A stretch of DNA of 64,000 nt from Dipteris shenzhenensis (taxonomy: Eukaryota; Polypodiophyta; Polypodiopsida; Gleicheniales), in NCBI GenBank assembly GCA_047967505.1, contig CM106540.1, one strand, 5' to 3'. Below the pieces are notes generated by a model that worked only from the letters and a program-made list of their open reading frames with translations, was not told the origin of the DNA and searched no databases. Shown here one piece after another: positions 12,590 to 23,517 of this stretch. The translations under genes and the position numbers were made by a program. The number at the start of each line of letters is the position of its first letter. The first letter of the stretch is position 1.

Positions 12590-13000
12590 CATCCAATTCA
12601 TGTGTGCAACTGCAGGGCTCAAATTCATTGAGAACAACAACTCATGCATTGGTGTACCTAAGAGCTAGCCATGATTTCCTCACTCAAGAGGTATGGGAAC
12701 TATTATTGGAGGTAGCTCTCGCCCTTCAACATACTACCATGAGATCTATAAGCGGACAAACAATTTAGGTTATGGTTTATGTCACCATTTACAATGTCTA
12801 TGAATAATCATGTAGTTGACACTAAGTTTTTTATCATGCCCATTGGGACCAGTGAGGAAGAATTAATCTTGGGCAGGACTTCCTGTTATCTTGTCAACTT
12901 CTAGATCGACTGGCGTGAGAGGACAATAGCTTTGACAAGTGATGGTCACATATCAGTTTTGCCTCTTTGGCATAAAGGTAAGAGGAAGAAGTCGACTCCT
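12590..13000 (+). pseudogene. possible second retropepsin-like fragment
   Basis: Downstream of integrase, the translation includes E-L-I-L-G-R-T-S, a stop, and I-D-W-R-E-R-T-I-A-L. This recalls the C-terminal half of gypsy proteases (I-L-G-x-x-W-L and I-D-W-R). A protease after integrase would be out of order for one element, so this may belong to a second, nested copy. The match is short and the call is weak. Confidence 0.3.
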
Positions 13001-13825
13001 ATAGTTGTAGTGATTCCCTCATCACTAACTCTCTTGATCCCTAAGGATACAGCAAGTCCTCTTCCTTGAAGGCCCCACTCCAATCGCAATGATGGCATGA
13101 AAAACAAGTCTAGAGGGAGGAAGAACCAAGAGCAACCATGCTAAGCAGTGCAAGGTGCCAACCCTTTATCCACCTCCTGGTGGCAATGTGCCTTACCAAA
13201 GACCCACCCTAGCGAGAATTAAAGAACATGCCAAGCATGGCCCAAGCAACAATGCAAATCACAATGGGTTCCAAAGGACTTACTATGGGCCCAAGGGTAC
13301 CACAAGGGCAACCAACAATTATGGTTGCCAAAGCCCCACTCCTATACCCCCCAGCAAGTCCCATTTATACAAAGTCTGACCATGTTCCAATTACCAGTAT
13401 GGTAACCTAGCCTAAAAAAGTGACCTATGGCCTAGATTCCAAGGTAACCTATAGTAGCCCCCCAAGAACCTACTTCCAAGGAGGTAGCACCATAAGAACC
13501 TATTGCAAGGGGGGCCCCAACCTCGTCATCAATACTCCCTCAGTGCTCAACTCACTCTGAGCAAATTGAACCAAAGGACTTCAAGAAAGGAACAATAAGA
13601 CAACATCTCGCCCATTCTCAACCTCAGTACTACCACAAGAACCTATCCCTAAAAAGGGGGTAGCAGCACAAGAGCCTGTTGTGGTAAATGAGCAAGTTGC
13701 ATTGAATGTGACGTTGCTACCATAAGAGCAACATCGAATACCAATAAAATTTGCCATCAACACCAATGATCTAGAACAAGACCTTTGCACAAATGGTAGT
13801 GGCCCGACTAACCAAATCCTTCACA

Positions 13826-13890
13826 ACTTGGTAGTGGCAGCACGATGAGGTTCTCAATGGTAGTGGCAGCACGATGAGGGTCTCAAAGGT
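13826..13890 (+). repeat. short tandem duplication
   Basis: GGTAGTGGCAGCACGATGAGG occurs at about 13830 and again about 28 bases later, each followed by a TCTCAA segment. Confidence 0.8.
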
Positions 13891-15758
13891 AGGCATGCCA
13901 CTGGATATTGGTAGGTAGTCTCATAAGCAAAGTTCAATAATTACAAAATCCTTGTCAAATAGTTGGCATAGAGTGAATACACACTAGATGATTAGAGAAT
14001 ACTTCAGCCCAATGGTCAACACATGCATAACATTCCACTCACATCTTATAGCATGAAAGCATAAGATAGGACTTTTCCCCTCATTGTTTCATTTGTGGGG
14101 TGAGTTATGTTTTGTGTCCACATCACCAATTACACCTCTAAGAGTCAAATCAAGTTGAGTCAGAGTCATTAGAATGTCAAGAAATGTTATCAATTGTCAA
14201 AAATGGCCAAATAAGTCCAAAATTTTCCAAAAATGGTCAACTAGGACACCACACTAAATTGGCAACTTACCATTTGTTGAATTGCTAAATTCATTATATG
14301 CTGAGATAATAGCACAGTGCACATGGAGATATTATTTCAGCATGGATCTAATTCAGCGCACGCTAAAATAGAAATCTATGAAAACCCAACCCCTGAGCCC
14401 AAAACATTGAATTAGCAACTTGTAAACCAGGTTCTTGAAAAAAAATTCCAAACATCTTACCACTTATTGCAACTTATCTCTAGCATCAAAATTTGCAAAA
14501 ACTCCCTGTCCTCTAGCTTTGAAAGCTTTGACGACTTCCTAAGTGACCTATTCAATATTTACTACTCTTTTGACAAAAATGGAGTCCGAACGTCTTATGA
14601 CAACAATACCACTGGCCTCGCCACTCCCTCTACTAGCCTCACCACTGCTTCCACCACTCCATCTACCACCGCGATGGCAGCTCCCCCTTCTTCTGCAACT
14701 CCATCGCCATCTATTCTCCCCTCTATCTCTTTTCCCCTTCCAAGCCCCAACACCGAAGATGAACTAACTCCTCACCCAGTGTCCTAGTCACAGCCACAAG
14801 AGTCTAGCCAGCAATCCACCATTTGTGACCGACCAAAACAAGAAAGACCACAATCATAGTAGCACCGCTCTACATTGAGCATTCATTGACCATCGGCAAC
14901 ACGTATCCCTTGTGACAACAATGGCTTGAAGCTCTTGGAGGATTCATGGTCCTCCCCGTCTATTGCTATAAGCCCAATCTATATTTCCACTTATTCTACC
15001 ATAGCACTGCCTGCATGCTGTCAAGCGCTATGGATCCAAAGGTCATACTATACCAAGAGGCACTTGGGCTAATGTCAATGGTGGACTTTCTCCCTTGCTT
15101 TCTAGATCTCAAGCTGGAGCCATAGTTTGTCGACTATTTCAACAATGAAACAAAAGTAACATTTTTGGTGGATGATGAGGGAAAAACTACCCACTTGCAA
15201 CTTAGTATCAATGTATTTTGGCCAGTGTTTGGTTTCCCCATCATGATGGAGCCTTTGTGAAGCAATAGGGCTTGGAAGTTAAGCTAACTTGGCTCATCGA
15301 TTGGGATGGCTACAAACACAAGGGAGGAGTCCCCTTCAATGACATTAAGGACCCTACATATGTCAAGGCTACACGCGTCCTCAATCTTCTTCTTCACTTG
15401 TCCAACTTCATTCAGTACAAAATGAACTAGGCAAATTACTTCTACAAAGAGATCCAGATGTAGTGCCACAAGCCAATGCAAAACATCAGCAATCCAATGC
15501 CCTTTATGCCACTGATCACGCATTTGCTAAAGAAGTAGTCTCTTGGTCAATATGGAGTAGCAAACCATAACCATGCTCTCTCCAACTAGCTCCAGCAGTA
15601 ACCCCTCAAATCCCAATGGTAGAAGAGCAAGTCGAGTACCAAAAGAAGCAGGAAAGAGCTACAGTTGCAACTAAGTGGGCAGAGGACATAGCCGAATGGG
15701 GCAAGTACAAGGCATCAACTGCTACACTAGGCCTCCATATATTCTTCTCCACCTCAGT

Positions 15759-15870
15759 AGCCACATCTCCAATAGTGACCACCGAAGTAGCCACACCTCC
15801 AATAGTGACCGCTAAAGTAGCCACACTAGTAGCCATCAAGTAGCCACATCTCCAATAGTGACCACTAAAG
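15759..15870 (+). repeat. 30-bp coding-like tandem repeat
   Basis: GTAGCCACATCTCCAATAG-type units start at 15759 and 15789 (period 30), with a truncated unit and a further unit near 15840. Translated, they give V-A-T-S/P-P-I-V-T-T/A-E/K, ten residues per unit. The period is a multiple of three, so the frame stayed open. Confidence 0.85.
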
Positions 15871-17051
15871 TTTTGGGACTATAGTAGCAAGAGCTACTCG
15901 ATGAGTAGCTTTATGATGATATGCTCTTTTCCTTTGATGAACCTTCTATCCCAAGCACTCAATGCATGCCCCCTAATATTTCCCAACAAATAGAGGCATT
16001 GGTACTAATCTTCAAGGTAAAGACCCTAATGACACAACACACTATTTCCTTTGGCACAGACTAGATTGATCTACAAGAGGCTTTAGGCCACTGCGCATCT
16101 CCAATCTATAACTCTCCCGTCGAATATAGAGAACTCAAAGAGAAGGCCCCGAAGAAAGTGAACATAATGGAGGATAGATTCATGGACTCCCTAGTACAGA
16201 ATATGCTGATGGCCCTCAATATTTACAAGAGGTGCCAAGAAACCCTCACAACCAATGCCTCCAACCTTGCTCTTACAAAATCCAAGGTCAATCATTTGGC
16301 ACAGGAGCTAACCATCAAAGGGCATAAGGTCGTCACCCTCCATGCACTCCAAGAAATGGCACATAACAACCATGCAACATCCCTCTTACTAAAGAGAAGC
16401 TCACATCCATTGAAAGTGAGATGACTTCATAAAACGATCACGTCAATGGGCTAGAAAGGCAATGTGCAACTCTTGAAGAAAGCTTTGAGGTATAAAGGAC
16501 CAACGCTAAGCAGGTTCATGCCACTCAATAGTGCCTAATAGAAGCTCTACACACTGACCTCCACGACCAGCATCAAAAGTACCTCCACCTCGATGACCAA
16601 CTAGACAAAGTTTAGTGCCGGCCCTAAGAAGAGCTTGAATAGAGAGCCAGCAAGAGTAGGAATATGAGCAAGTCTTGTGGGCCTTCATCAACCTAGCACG
16701 CACAATCTCGAACAATGCATTGTGGAAGACACCTTCCACTTCCACCTCAATATCCTTAGGATAGCCTCTACACAATATCACCTAAATATCACTAACCCAC
16801 TTCCCCCTAGCTATATTCTCGATGTCTTCCATGCCACTCTGAGGGTTTTTCGATGGTTTGAGACAATTCTCTATTGCACTCTTGCATACAAACTTTGTAT
16901 GACAAACATCATGTTCATGAGCTTCTCTCATAGGGGATGGACCACTTAATAACAACCATATCTATTCAACACTAATTCTATAAGCTTCTAATTCCCTAAA
17001 CTTCAATACTATTCAACACTAATTATGTAAGCTTTTGATCACCAAAATTTT

Positions 17052-17064
17052 GGGAAAGGGGGGG
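17052..17064 (+). other. polypurine tract and LTR start
   Basis: GGGAAAGGGGGGG is followed immediately by TGTGTCTAATTATG, the arrangement of a polypurine tract abutting an LTR (TG start). It terminates the gypsy coding relics on the same strand. The other end of the LTR and its upstream partner were not found. Confidence 0.55.
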
Positions 17065-18560
17065 TGTGTCTAATTATGCCAATAAAAGAATTCAATCTCA
17101 ATAAATATCACTCAGTGAGCTAAGCTTCAAAGGACACAAAAACACAGCAAAAGTTATTAAATTATGAGAAGCTAGGACGTATATTTAAAATTATGATGAT
17201 TTTGAAGAAAATTACCTAGTAGTGCAACGAAAAATAACCTATACTTTGATTGCCATCAATATGGAAGCAAATGGTAGGGAATATCTAGTTGAATAGACTT
17301 GTTTGCTTTTTGAAAAGCGGTAGGAGCTCAAGTTGTACCAAGCACTCTCGAAAAAGGGGTCACATCAAGCTTTTAGTAAAATCAATATTCTGGTGCCAAG
17401 CTTGACTCTCTCGCTCTCTCTCTCTCTCCCCTCTACAATTTTGATAAAAACCAAATGATCCTGAATTGAATCAATTTCCATCATTTCAACAAAAATAAAA
17501 CAATCATGGTATTCTCAACCTCTTGTGAGCATTCACACAATATCATCATCATCTCTCTCTCATTCTCTCTCATAGACTTAAGGCATCATATCTTGTTTTG
17601 CATCACTTGTCTATTGGGTGCAAAACTTGTGAAGGTGGGGTCACATAGACAATTTGATCTCTCTCTCTCTCTCAATTGCAGGCTGCACGCTTCTCTTGCT
17701 GCTGTACGATGTGATTCGAAAATAAAAGTGGGTTGCAAATACAATGGATACATTTTGCTAGTTTTTAAGCATGCAATTGAAACAAATCACATTCGCAATT
17801 GGATCTAGAGTTTACAAATAACTGTAGATTTTAGCCTATGGTGTATATGCAAAAAAGTGACACATCTCGAACAAGATGAGAAAATCCCTATACAGTGTGC
17901 TAGTGCAAACCCTGATTGTCTATGGACACCGGGCTTGTGCTTTGGGACTTGCCACGGTAGATTGAAAGGGAGTGGAGAGAGTCTCAAAGAAATTCATAAT
18001 AAAGGAGCTGGACACCAAAAGTTCATACTACCAATTTATGGATAAAATCCCTCACAAATCTAAGAGTCTCAAAGACATTCACAATAAAGGAGCTGGACAC
18101 CAAAAGTTCATACTACCAATTTATGGATAAAATCCCTCACAAATCTATGGAGCCAGCAAGGGAAACTAAGAGCCAGCTCACACAAACTTCGGTGGAAATC
18201 TAAAGATGGGAGAGTGTACAAGACAGGACAGAGTTTGCAGAATATGACTGTTGTCAGACAATGAGCAATGAGCACCATATACTTGTCATGCCAGAAAGAG
18301 GTACACAAGATCCAGAATCTCTCCACAGCCTCTTTGGGAAGCAACGAAATTGGTAAATTTCTTAGGAAAGAACTTCTAGACCACCTTGATAGGGTCTTAA
18401 CACAGAACAGACAGCATGACAAATTGGTCATGACCACAAAAAAATGGCATTCACAGTTCCATTGTACAGCTGCAACTTGTAATCTTTTATACAAGAACAC
18501 CTTTTGTCCCCTGGATCATGTTGAGTCTAAAGAGGACACCGATAACATCATTACCTTCAG

Positions 18561-18592
<32 letters not shown>

Positions 18593-18720
18593 TTTCTCAT
18601 GCGCATGATCTGCCACCAAGAATGTCTTCAACCTGAGAGAGAAAATGGAGCATTTAAAATTCTCATGTAAAAAGTCGTTCTCATAGCTTAACTGTTTCTA
18701 GTAGGCAGTGGTAAGCTTAA
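17065..18720. other. presumed LTR and spacer, no gene
   Basis: This holds the presumed 3' LTR start and TC-rich runs (17407-17428, 17660-17675, 18560-18600). Open frames on both strands between 18108 and 18636 have no recognisable domain and overlap antisense. The stretch is also downstream of the START-like gene. Confidence 0.4.
17990..18145 (+). repeat. 85-bp tandem duplication
   Basis: AATAAAGGAGCTGGACACC and about 65 following bases occur at 17997 and again 85 bases later, nearly identical. Confidence 0.9.
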
Positions 18721-18726
18721 CTCTCC

Positions 18727-18732
18727 TTTATT
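18727..18732 (-). promoter_or_regulatory. candidate polyadenylation signal AATAAA
   Basis: AATAAA on the minus strand lies about 75 bases downstream of the stop codon of the START-like gene. Placement fits a 3' UTR signal, but the motif is common in AT-rich DNA. Confidence 0.35.
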
Positions 18733-18806
18733 AATATATCAAGGCTTCATATCGTCATCAAATTCTCAAATACAAGAGCTCAATGTAGGAAATCCAGCTT
18801 GATTTT

Positions 18807-21217
18807 TCATTCATCACCAGCACCAGCAGCAGAAGACTTTCTTTTCTCAGCCAAACTGATACATTCTCTCTGTAAATCTCCTAGAATCTCTCGCACAATT
18901 TTTGCGGTCACTCCCCTGACATAACCATTTAAAGGCCAGGGAGGAATAATTGAGGGCTCTACTATCTGATGGAAAATAACCCATGACCCTAAATTGTCAT
19001 TTGATTCTGGCATTGCACCTTCATGAGCTGGAATGAATCCATTTATTTCAGAACCTTTAAAAGGTTCAAGTTTCCATGATCCAGAGAATTTCTTCATCAT
19101 GCCCTGTTTTACTAAGTCAAAATTCATCTGCAACAAGGCATTAGCAAAGCATCAGCAAACAATAGCTTCTTTCCTGTACTCCATGTGTTCAAATACAAAG
19201 AGAGTACATAACAAACTTCTGATTAAATTCTTCTAACACTTCATGGCCCTTCAATTTGGTTGCTCCAGAAGCAGGTCAAATTACTGCCTAATTTCTACTA
19301 GATGATGACCCATCAAGACAGGGATTTATGACTTTAACACATTAAATTGATGAGAAAAGAAATCCATGGAATAAGAACAGAGTACTCCATCAGATTTTCT
19401 GGTCATCTGACATTCTGAAACTTTATGTTCAACCCAACTGAACTCATGCAGGCTTTGTGAATATATGAACAAGCTCAACCAAATTACAATAATCTCTTCG
19501 ACAAACCAGTTCTCTATTCCATGAGCTAACATATTTACTTCTGCTGCAAGGGTTGCGATATGGACACGGTGTCCTTCAAGCTCGAGCTGCCATCAAACAG
19601 TCATCTTCTAAGATGCTACTAATCATTGCTTTTTTGAGTGTAGGCAATATCAGTTTTGGGCTTGCAGTATCCTTTTTGTTTGATAACTTGATTGAGGGGG
19701 ACAGGGCCTAAACAAGATGGCCACACATCTAAGTTTTGTGTGCGCGCGCGGGCGGGTGTGTGTGTGTTTGTGAGAGAGAGAGAGAGAGCACAACTATTCC
19801 TCTTTGACTCCTCTGCATTGAGTCTTTATTTTTATCCCGCTGTCCCATCCTACAATACTGTTTGGAAGCCGAAAGGGGGACCCCATGGGACACGACCCAT
19901 TGGAAAGCCTTCCCAAGAAAATACTAAATCCAAAACTTTCTGCAAGCCTGTTCTCTCATAATTTGAGTGGAGAAGTATAAGACAATAGACTTCAAGAATC
20001 CAAGAATATGCAATACACTTAACAAAGAGTGAAAATTGCTGCCAAGGAAGATTTCAAATGAATTTTCTTACAAGGAGGTGAAAACAAACCAAGAATTTCC
20101 TCAAGTATGCACACCAGTTCTACAACATTCCAGCAACAAAGTAACAAAAGAACCTTGCAGAGGGAAGTATTAACAAGAATCAACCATTCATGGCCCAGCA
20201 GGATAGTCTAGCTAGAGAAACCGAGGATTTGTAGAGACGGGATACAAAGAATTAAAGTAAAGCGACTATCTAGGCAAAGGCTCTTAGAAGCAATTCCTCC
20301 AAATCTTGCAAACTGTGATACTTGACAAAGAAGGGAGATAAACTAGGAAGCTTAAAAAACTAGGGGGAGGGTTGAGGGAGGCCAAGAGGACTTAGTGTGC
20401 TGTGATGGGAATATTGCACTGGGAGCTTAGTGTCCTCTCAATGGAGGTCCGTCATCGTCCCTCTCATCTCCCTCTTGGAGGGTCAACTCCCCACCTGACG
20501 CACGATACGTCAACCATGTGGAAACATAAGGATTAATTTTCCAATTCTTTCGACCTTGAAGTTTGAATGTGAATCCCAACCTTGTATTTACAAACGTGTC
20601 CTTTTTTTCACTAAAGAATACAGCTTGTCAGAAGTCGTGTGTTTATTTTTGCTTTCACTCGAAGATAGCAAGTGGGGATGAGACTTTTAAAAAAAGGAAA
20701 TTCTGGATGGGTTCTCAGATGCGACATACAGTGTGTTCTTGTCTGTTTTGCTCGACTAGAACGCGGCAAGAAAATGTTCCATTTATCATTAAAAAGCGCC
20801 ACCTTCCTAGCTGCTCTACCTCCACAAGTTGCCTGTTCCCGTCATCTTGCAAAACTTTACGATAGACCACCTCCTGTAAGACGTCAAAAAAATGCTAGAG
20901 TCAAAGTGTCTCAATGTTTGAAAACTACTGTGAAGTCTGGCATGGAGGAAGTGTCTCACCTTTATATTCTTAAAGACTCGCCGGTTGTTCGGATCTGTTA
21001 TAATATTGTACACATCATCGGGTGGCAAGGGTACAGAGAATCGTGCATCGATTCGGCAAAAAGATCCTTGGGGCTGTGTTACTGTCAGCACCACGGGCTC
21101 GTGGACAAATTCAGCGGGAGTCCAGGACTCGTCATCTACATGAGATACACCCTCATCCTCCACTCCTTCGAGTATCTTCCCATCTACAAGGTCAGCTTTG
21201 TCTACGTTCTGAGCCAT
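18807..21217 (-). CDS. START-like (SRPBCC, polyketide cyclase/lipid-transport fold) protein, spliced
   Basis: Two exons are clear. The first runs from the ATG at 21217 (M-A-Q-N-V-D-K) to 20960 and ends ...D-P-N-N-R-R-V-F-K-N-I-K at an AAG|GTGAGA donor. It contains F-S-V-P-L-P-P-D-D-V-Y-N-I-I-T-D, the opening strand and helix of plant START-like proteins. The last exon starts at 19127 after TTGTTGCAG, reads M-N-F-D-L-V-K-Q-G-M-M-K-K-F-S-G-S-W-K-L-E-P, and ends at a stop at 18807-18809. The two exons together give 192 codons plus stop. The family usually has 40-50 more residues between these parts, so a middle exon is expected; a weak candidate starts at 19586. The family (Arabidopsis At1g02475-like, recalled) is of unknown ligand. 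The upstream GTG codon at 21238 is not taken as a start. Confidence 0.75.
19530..19586 (-). other. candidate middle exon of the START-like gene
   Basis: A minus-strand acceptor (GATGGCAG) at 19587 is followed by sequence reading L-E-L-E-G-H-R-V-H-I-A-T-L-A-A-E-V in phase 0. The E-G-H-R part recalls the family segment that follows V-F-K-N-I-K. The expected W-x-F-L-W part is not visible and no donor could be assigned, so this is a guess. If it is wrong, the middle exon is lost or too diverged to see. Confidence 0.25.
19738..19790 (+). repeat. mixed GC/TG/GA microsatellite
   Basis: GTGCGCGCGCGGGCGGG, then GT units, then GA units, inside the large intron of the START-like gene. Confidence 0.85.
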
Positions 21218-22230
21218 ACTTGCGATCACGGCAAGCACAGGGGAGACGGAGCTAGGGAATCAGCGAGGAAGATGAGGGAGGACTCATCTGAAAGGGATAT
21301 CTTGAACATATGTAAAATGATAGGCCTCGGTGAGGTTGCATGTTCCAACGTCATGAGTGAAGCTCCTGTTTCTGCGCTCGTACGCAATCTAGAGGATGCT
21401 TACTTGGCACCACCCTTAAAATGTACACAAGAGCCCCTTGCTCAACACCTATAACGCCTCTTGCGTTATCATTTTGGTGGTCTACTCTTCCTTATCATGC
21501 TTTGATGAGACTTCCTTTTGGGTTCAAATTCGGATTGTTACATCTTGACTCTATAGATGACTCGACATGCAGATTGGGCATTGTGTGCGGACATTGCAGA
21601 GGTGAGGTGGCAACCTTGATGACATGGTTAACTTGCATGGCCTAAGGTGCTGACATGGCATTAGGACAGCTCATGATGATGTGGCAAGACATGGGTGTAT
21701 GTCAATACCATCAGCTGATGACTTGGCAGATGAGGTGTCCAATGACTTGGCTACCTACATGGCAGTCCATGTGGCAGTAAAGGAAGTGATGTGGCATTGT
21801 GATGAGATGGACTGCCTACGTGGTAGATAGCGTGCCGCATGGCATTGACCTGGTAGTGATGTGCAATGCTGAAGCTTGATGATGTGGCAGAAGGTGGTGT
21901 GGATGATGTGTCACATTTGTGTAGATTAGGTGTGCCACCATGGCAAATAAGCCTACGTGGCTTATCTGCCATAGGACATAGGTGCTGGGCTGGAGGTCAT
22001 AGGACAGTCACTGCTTTGTTGCTAGAGCCCGAGCTTGGTTTGTTACACTTGTGTAGGTGTTGCTAGAGCCTTAGAGCTCATGCTACAAATGCCCTCTGAG
22101 TCGTGGGAGTCACGGGAATGACCCAACCATTGATGGTTGGCTATGGCGTAGTGAAGGCCGTGGAGTTTGCTACGTAGCTTGCTTGGAGGAGCCAGCCATC
22201 ATGACTAGGGTGCTGCAGTTAAACATCAAT
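21218..22230. other. upstream region of the START-like gene; TGGCA-rich stretch
   Basis: This would hold the 5' UTR and promoter of the minus-strand gene, but no TATA box is convincing. From about 21645 to 21990 the plus strand is packed with ATGTGGCA/ACTTGGCA/ACATGGCA-like words, roughly ten in 350 bases, without a fixed period. Confidence 0.5.
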
Positions 22231-22339
22231 CCTTAAAAATTTTGATAAGAATGTAATTTTTAATGTGCAAGAAGATGTGTCAAGAATGGCCATTGGGTCC
22301 ACCTTGGCTTATCCCAAAGGAAACTTGGACTTCCCAATC

Positions 22340-22660
22340 TAAGCGAGCTAGGGCCAAAATGAAATATTCAATGACCAAGTTGGAAGCCCTAGGGATGGTG
22401 TATAGTATACAAAAAATTTAGCACTATCTATTGGTGGGTAGCCTCATCATATTCTATGTGGATCATCAGATGTTACTATACTTGATCAATAAAACAATCA
22501 TGAATCATTGCTTGATTTAGTGGATGTTGCTACTCTATAAGTTTGATTTCAAGATCATCCACAAGCTAGGATTCTCCCATTGTGGGGCTGATTATCCATC
22601 TTGCATTGAAGGACCTAACCCTAGTGAAAGGATTGGCAAAAATCTCCCCAATTCCAACTT
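22340..22660 (+). pseudogene. gypsy RNase H fragment
   Basis: The frame reads K-M-K-Y-S-M-T-K-L-E-A-L-G-M-V-Y-S-I-Q-K, then H-Y-L-L-V-G-S, then F-Y-V-D-H-Q-M-L-L-Y-L-I-N-K, then W-M-L-L-L-Y-K-F-D-F-K-I-I. This is the gypsy RNase H C-terminal half, including D-H-Q. A few stops interrupt it. No RT is seen upstream and no integrase downstream, so it is an isolated piece unless continuations are too decayed. Confidence 0.8.
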
Positions 22661-23517
22661 GTATGCGGTGCATTAGGCGAATCACACATTTGAAAAGGAC
22701 CTCTTTCATTAGGTCCTTAAGGCATTTCCATAATCAATATTAGCAAACTAGCCAATTGGAAGGCTTGGGCATTAGAAGAATGGAGGATTCCATATTGGCC
22801 TCTCATTGTGGTAAAGACACCTCCCTTGGTCCCCACTCCCTCTGACTTTCCTCCCTTTGTCCCCACAAACACTCGGGGCATTTACTCACCCACTTGACTT
22901 TTGGTGGTTGGTCCCTCCTTCCTCTCTTAGTGGGCCTAAAATCTTGCCGATTTTTTTCAGTTTAAAAAAAATAAAAAATTTCCCCAAAAATGGACCCTCC
23001 CCCCTCACGCACCTTCCAAGATTCCTCTCAAGCTATTACCATTCACTCACGACTTTTGCTTGCCTGAAAAGGGCTCCTCTTGTGGTGTGAATCCTACCAA
23101 ACCTCTTCATCCTCTCAACCTCTGCTCAACCTCTTCCTCTTTGCTTGCTCCCATTCTTTGTATGATGCTAAAGCACTCCCCTTCTCCTAGACCAAAGCTA
23201 TCACTTTAAACTTGCGTATGTCACATTTTGAAGGACGATAATGATGTTAACATTGCTCAAGATTTTAGGCTAATGCCTTAGGTTACAATGCAACCTTTTG
23301 CAATGGGTCCATTTAGGGTTTCAAGAAAGGATAAAGCAAAGAAAGAGAATCATTAGAAAGGATCACACTATTGGGTTTTTAAATACAAAAAAAGACTCAA
23401 GCTGAGGGTTCCAACACATGCACATGGCTCAAGATATAAACTTGGATCTTGCAAGTCAACCTTGCTCTCCTACATTGTCATTTTTAAAGTATGAGATTTC
23501 ATTTGCCCATTCTAGTG
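22661..23517. other. pyrimidine-rich spacer, no gene
   Basis: C/T-rich text with short frames only. Nothing recognised. Confidence 0.5.

Larger units (their letters stand above)
13001..17051 (+). other. decayed 3' coding region of the gypsy element
   Basis: There are no recognised domains. The plus strand keeps several medium open stretches with coding-like text. One is rich in Thr, Ser and Pro (14600-14785), one carries 10-residue repeats (15759-15838), and one around 16158-16660 is rich in Leu, Gln, Glu and His, which suggests a coiled coil. Stops separate them. Their shared orientation and the polypurine tract at the end suggest one ancient reading frame between integrase and the 3' LTR. 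Confidence 0.45.

Noticed and set aside
18108-18636. Opposed frames of 122 and 130 codons
   Set aside because: They overlap antisense and neither resembles a known family. One ends in a CT microsatellite.
20678-21454. Longest open frame in the window (plus strand, about 258 codons)
   Set aside because: It is antisense to exon 1 of the START-like gene, which has family landmarks and a splice donor. The plus-strand protein has no recognisable domain.
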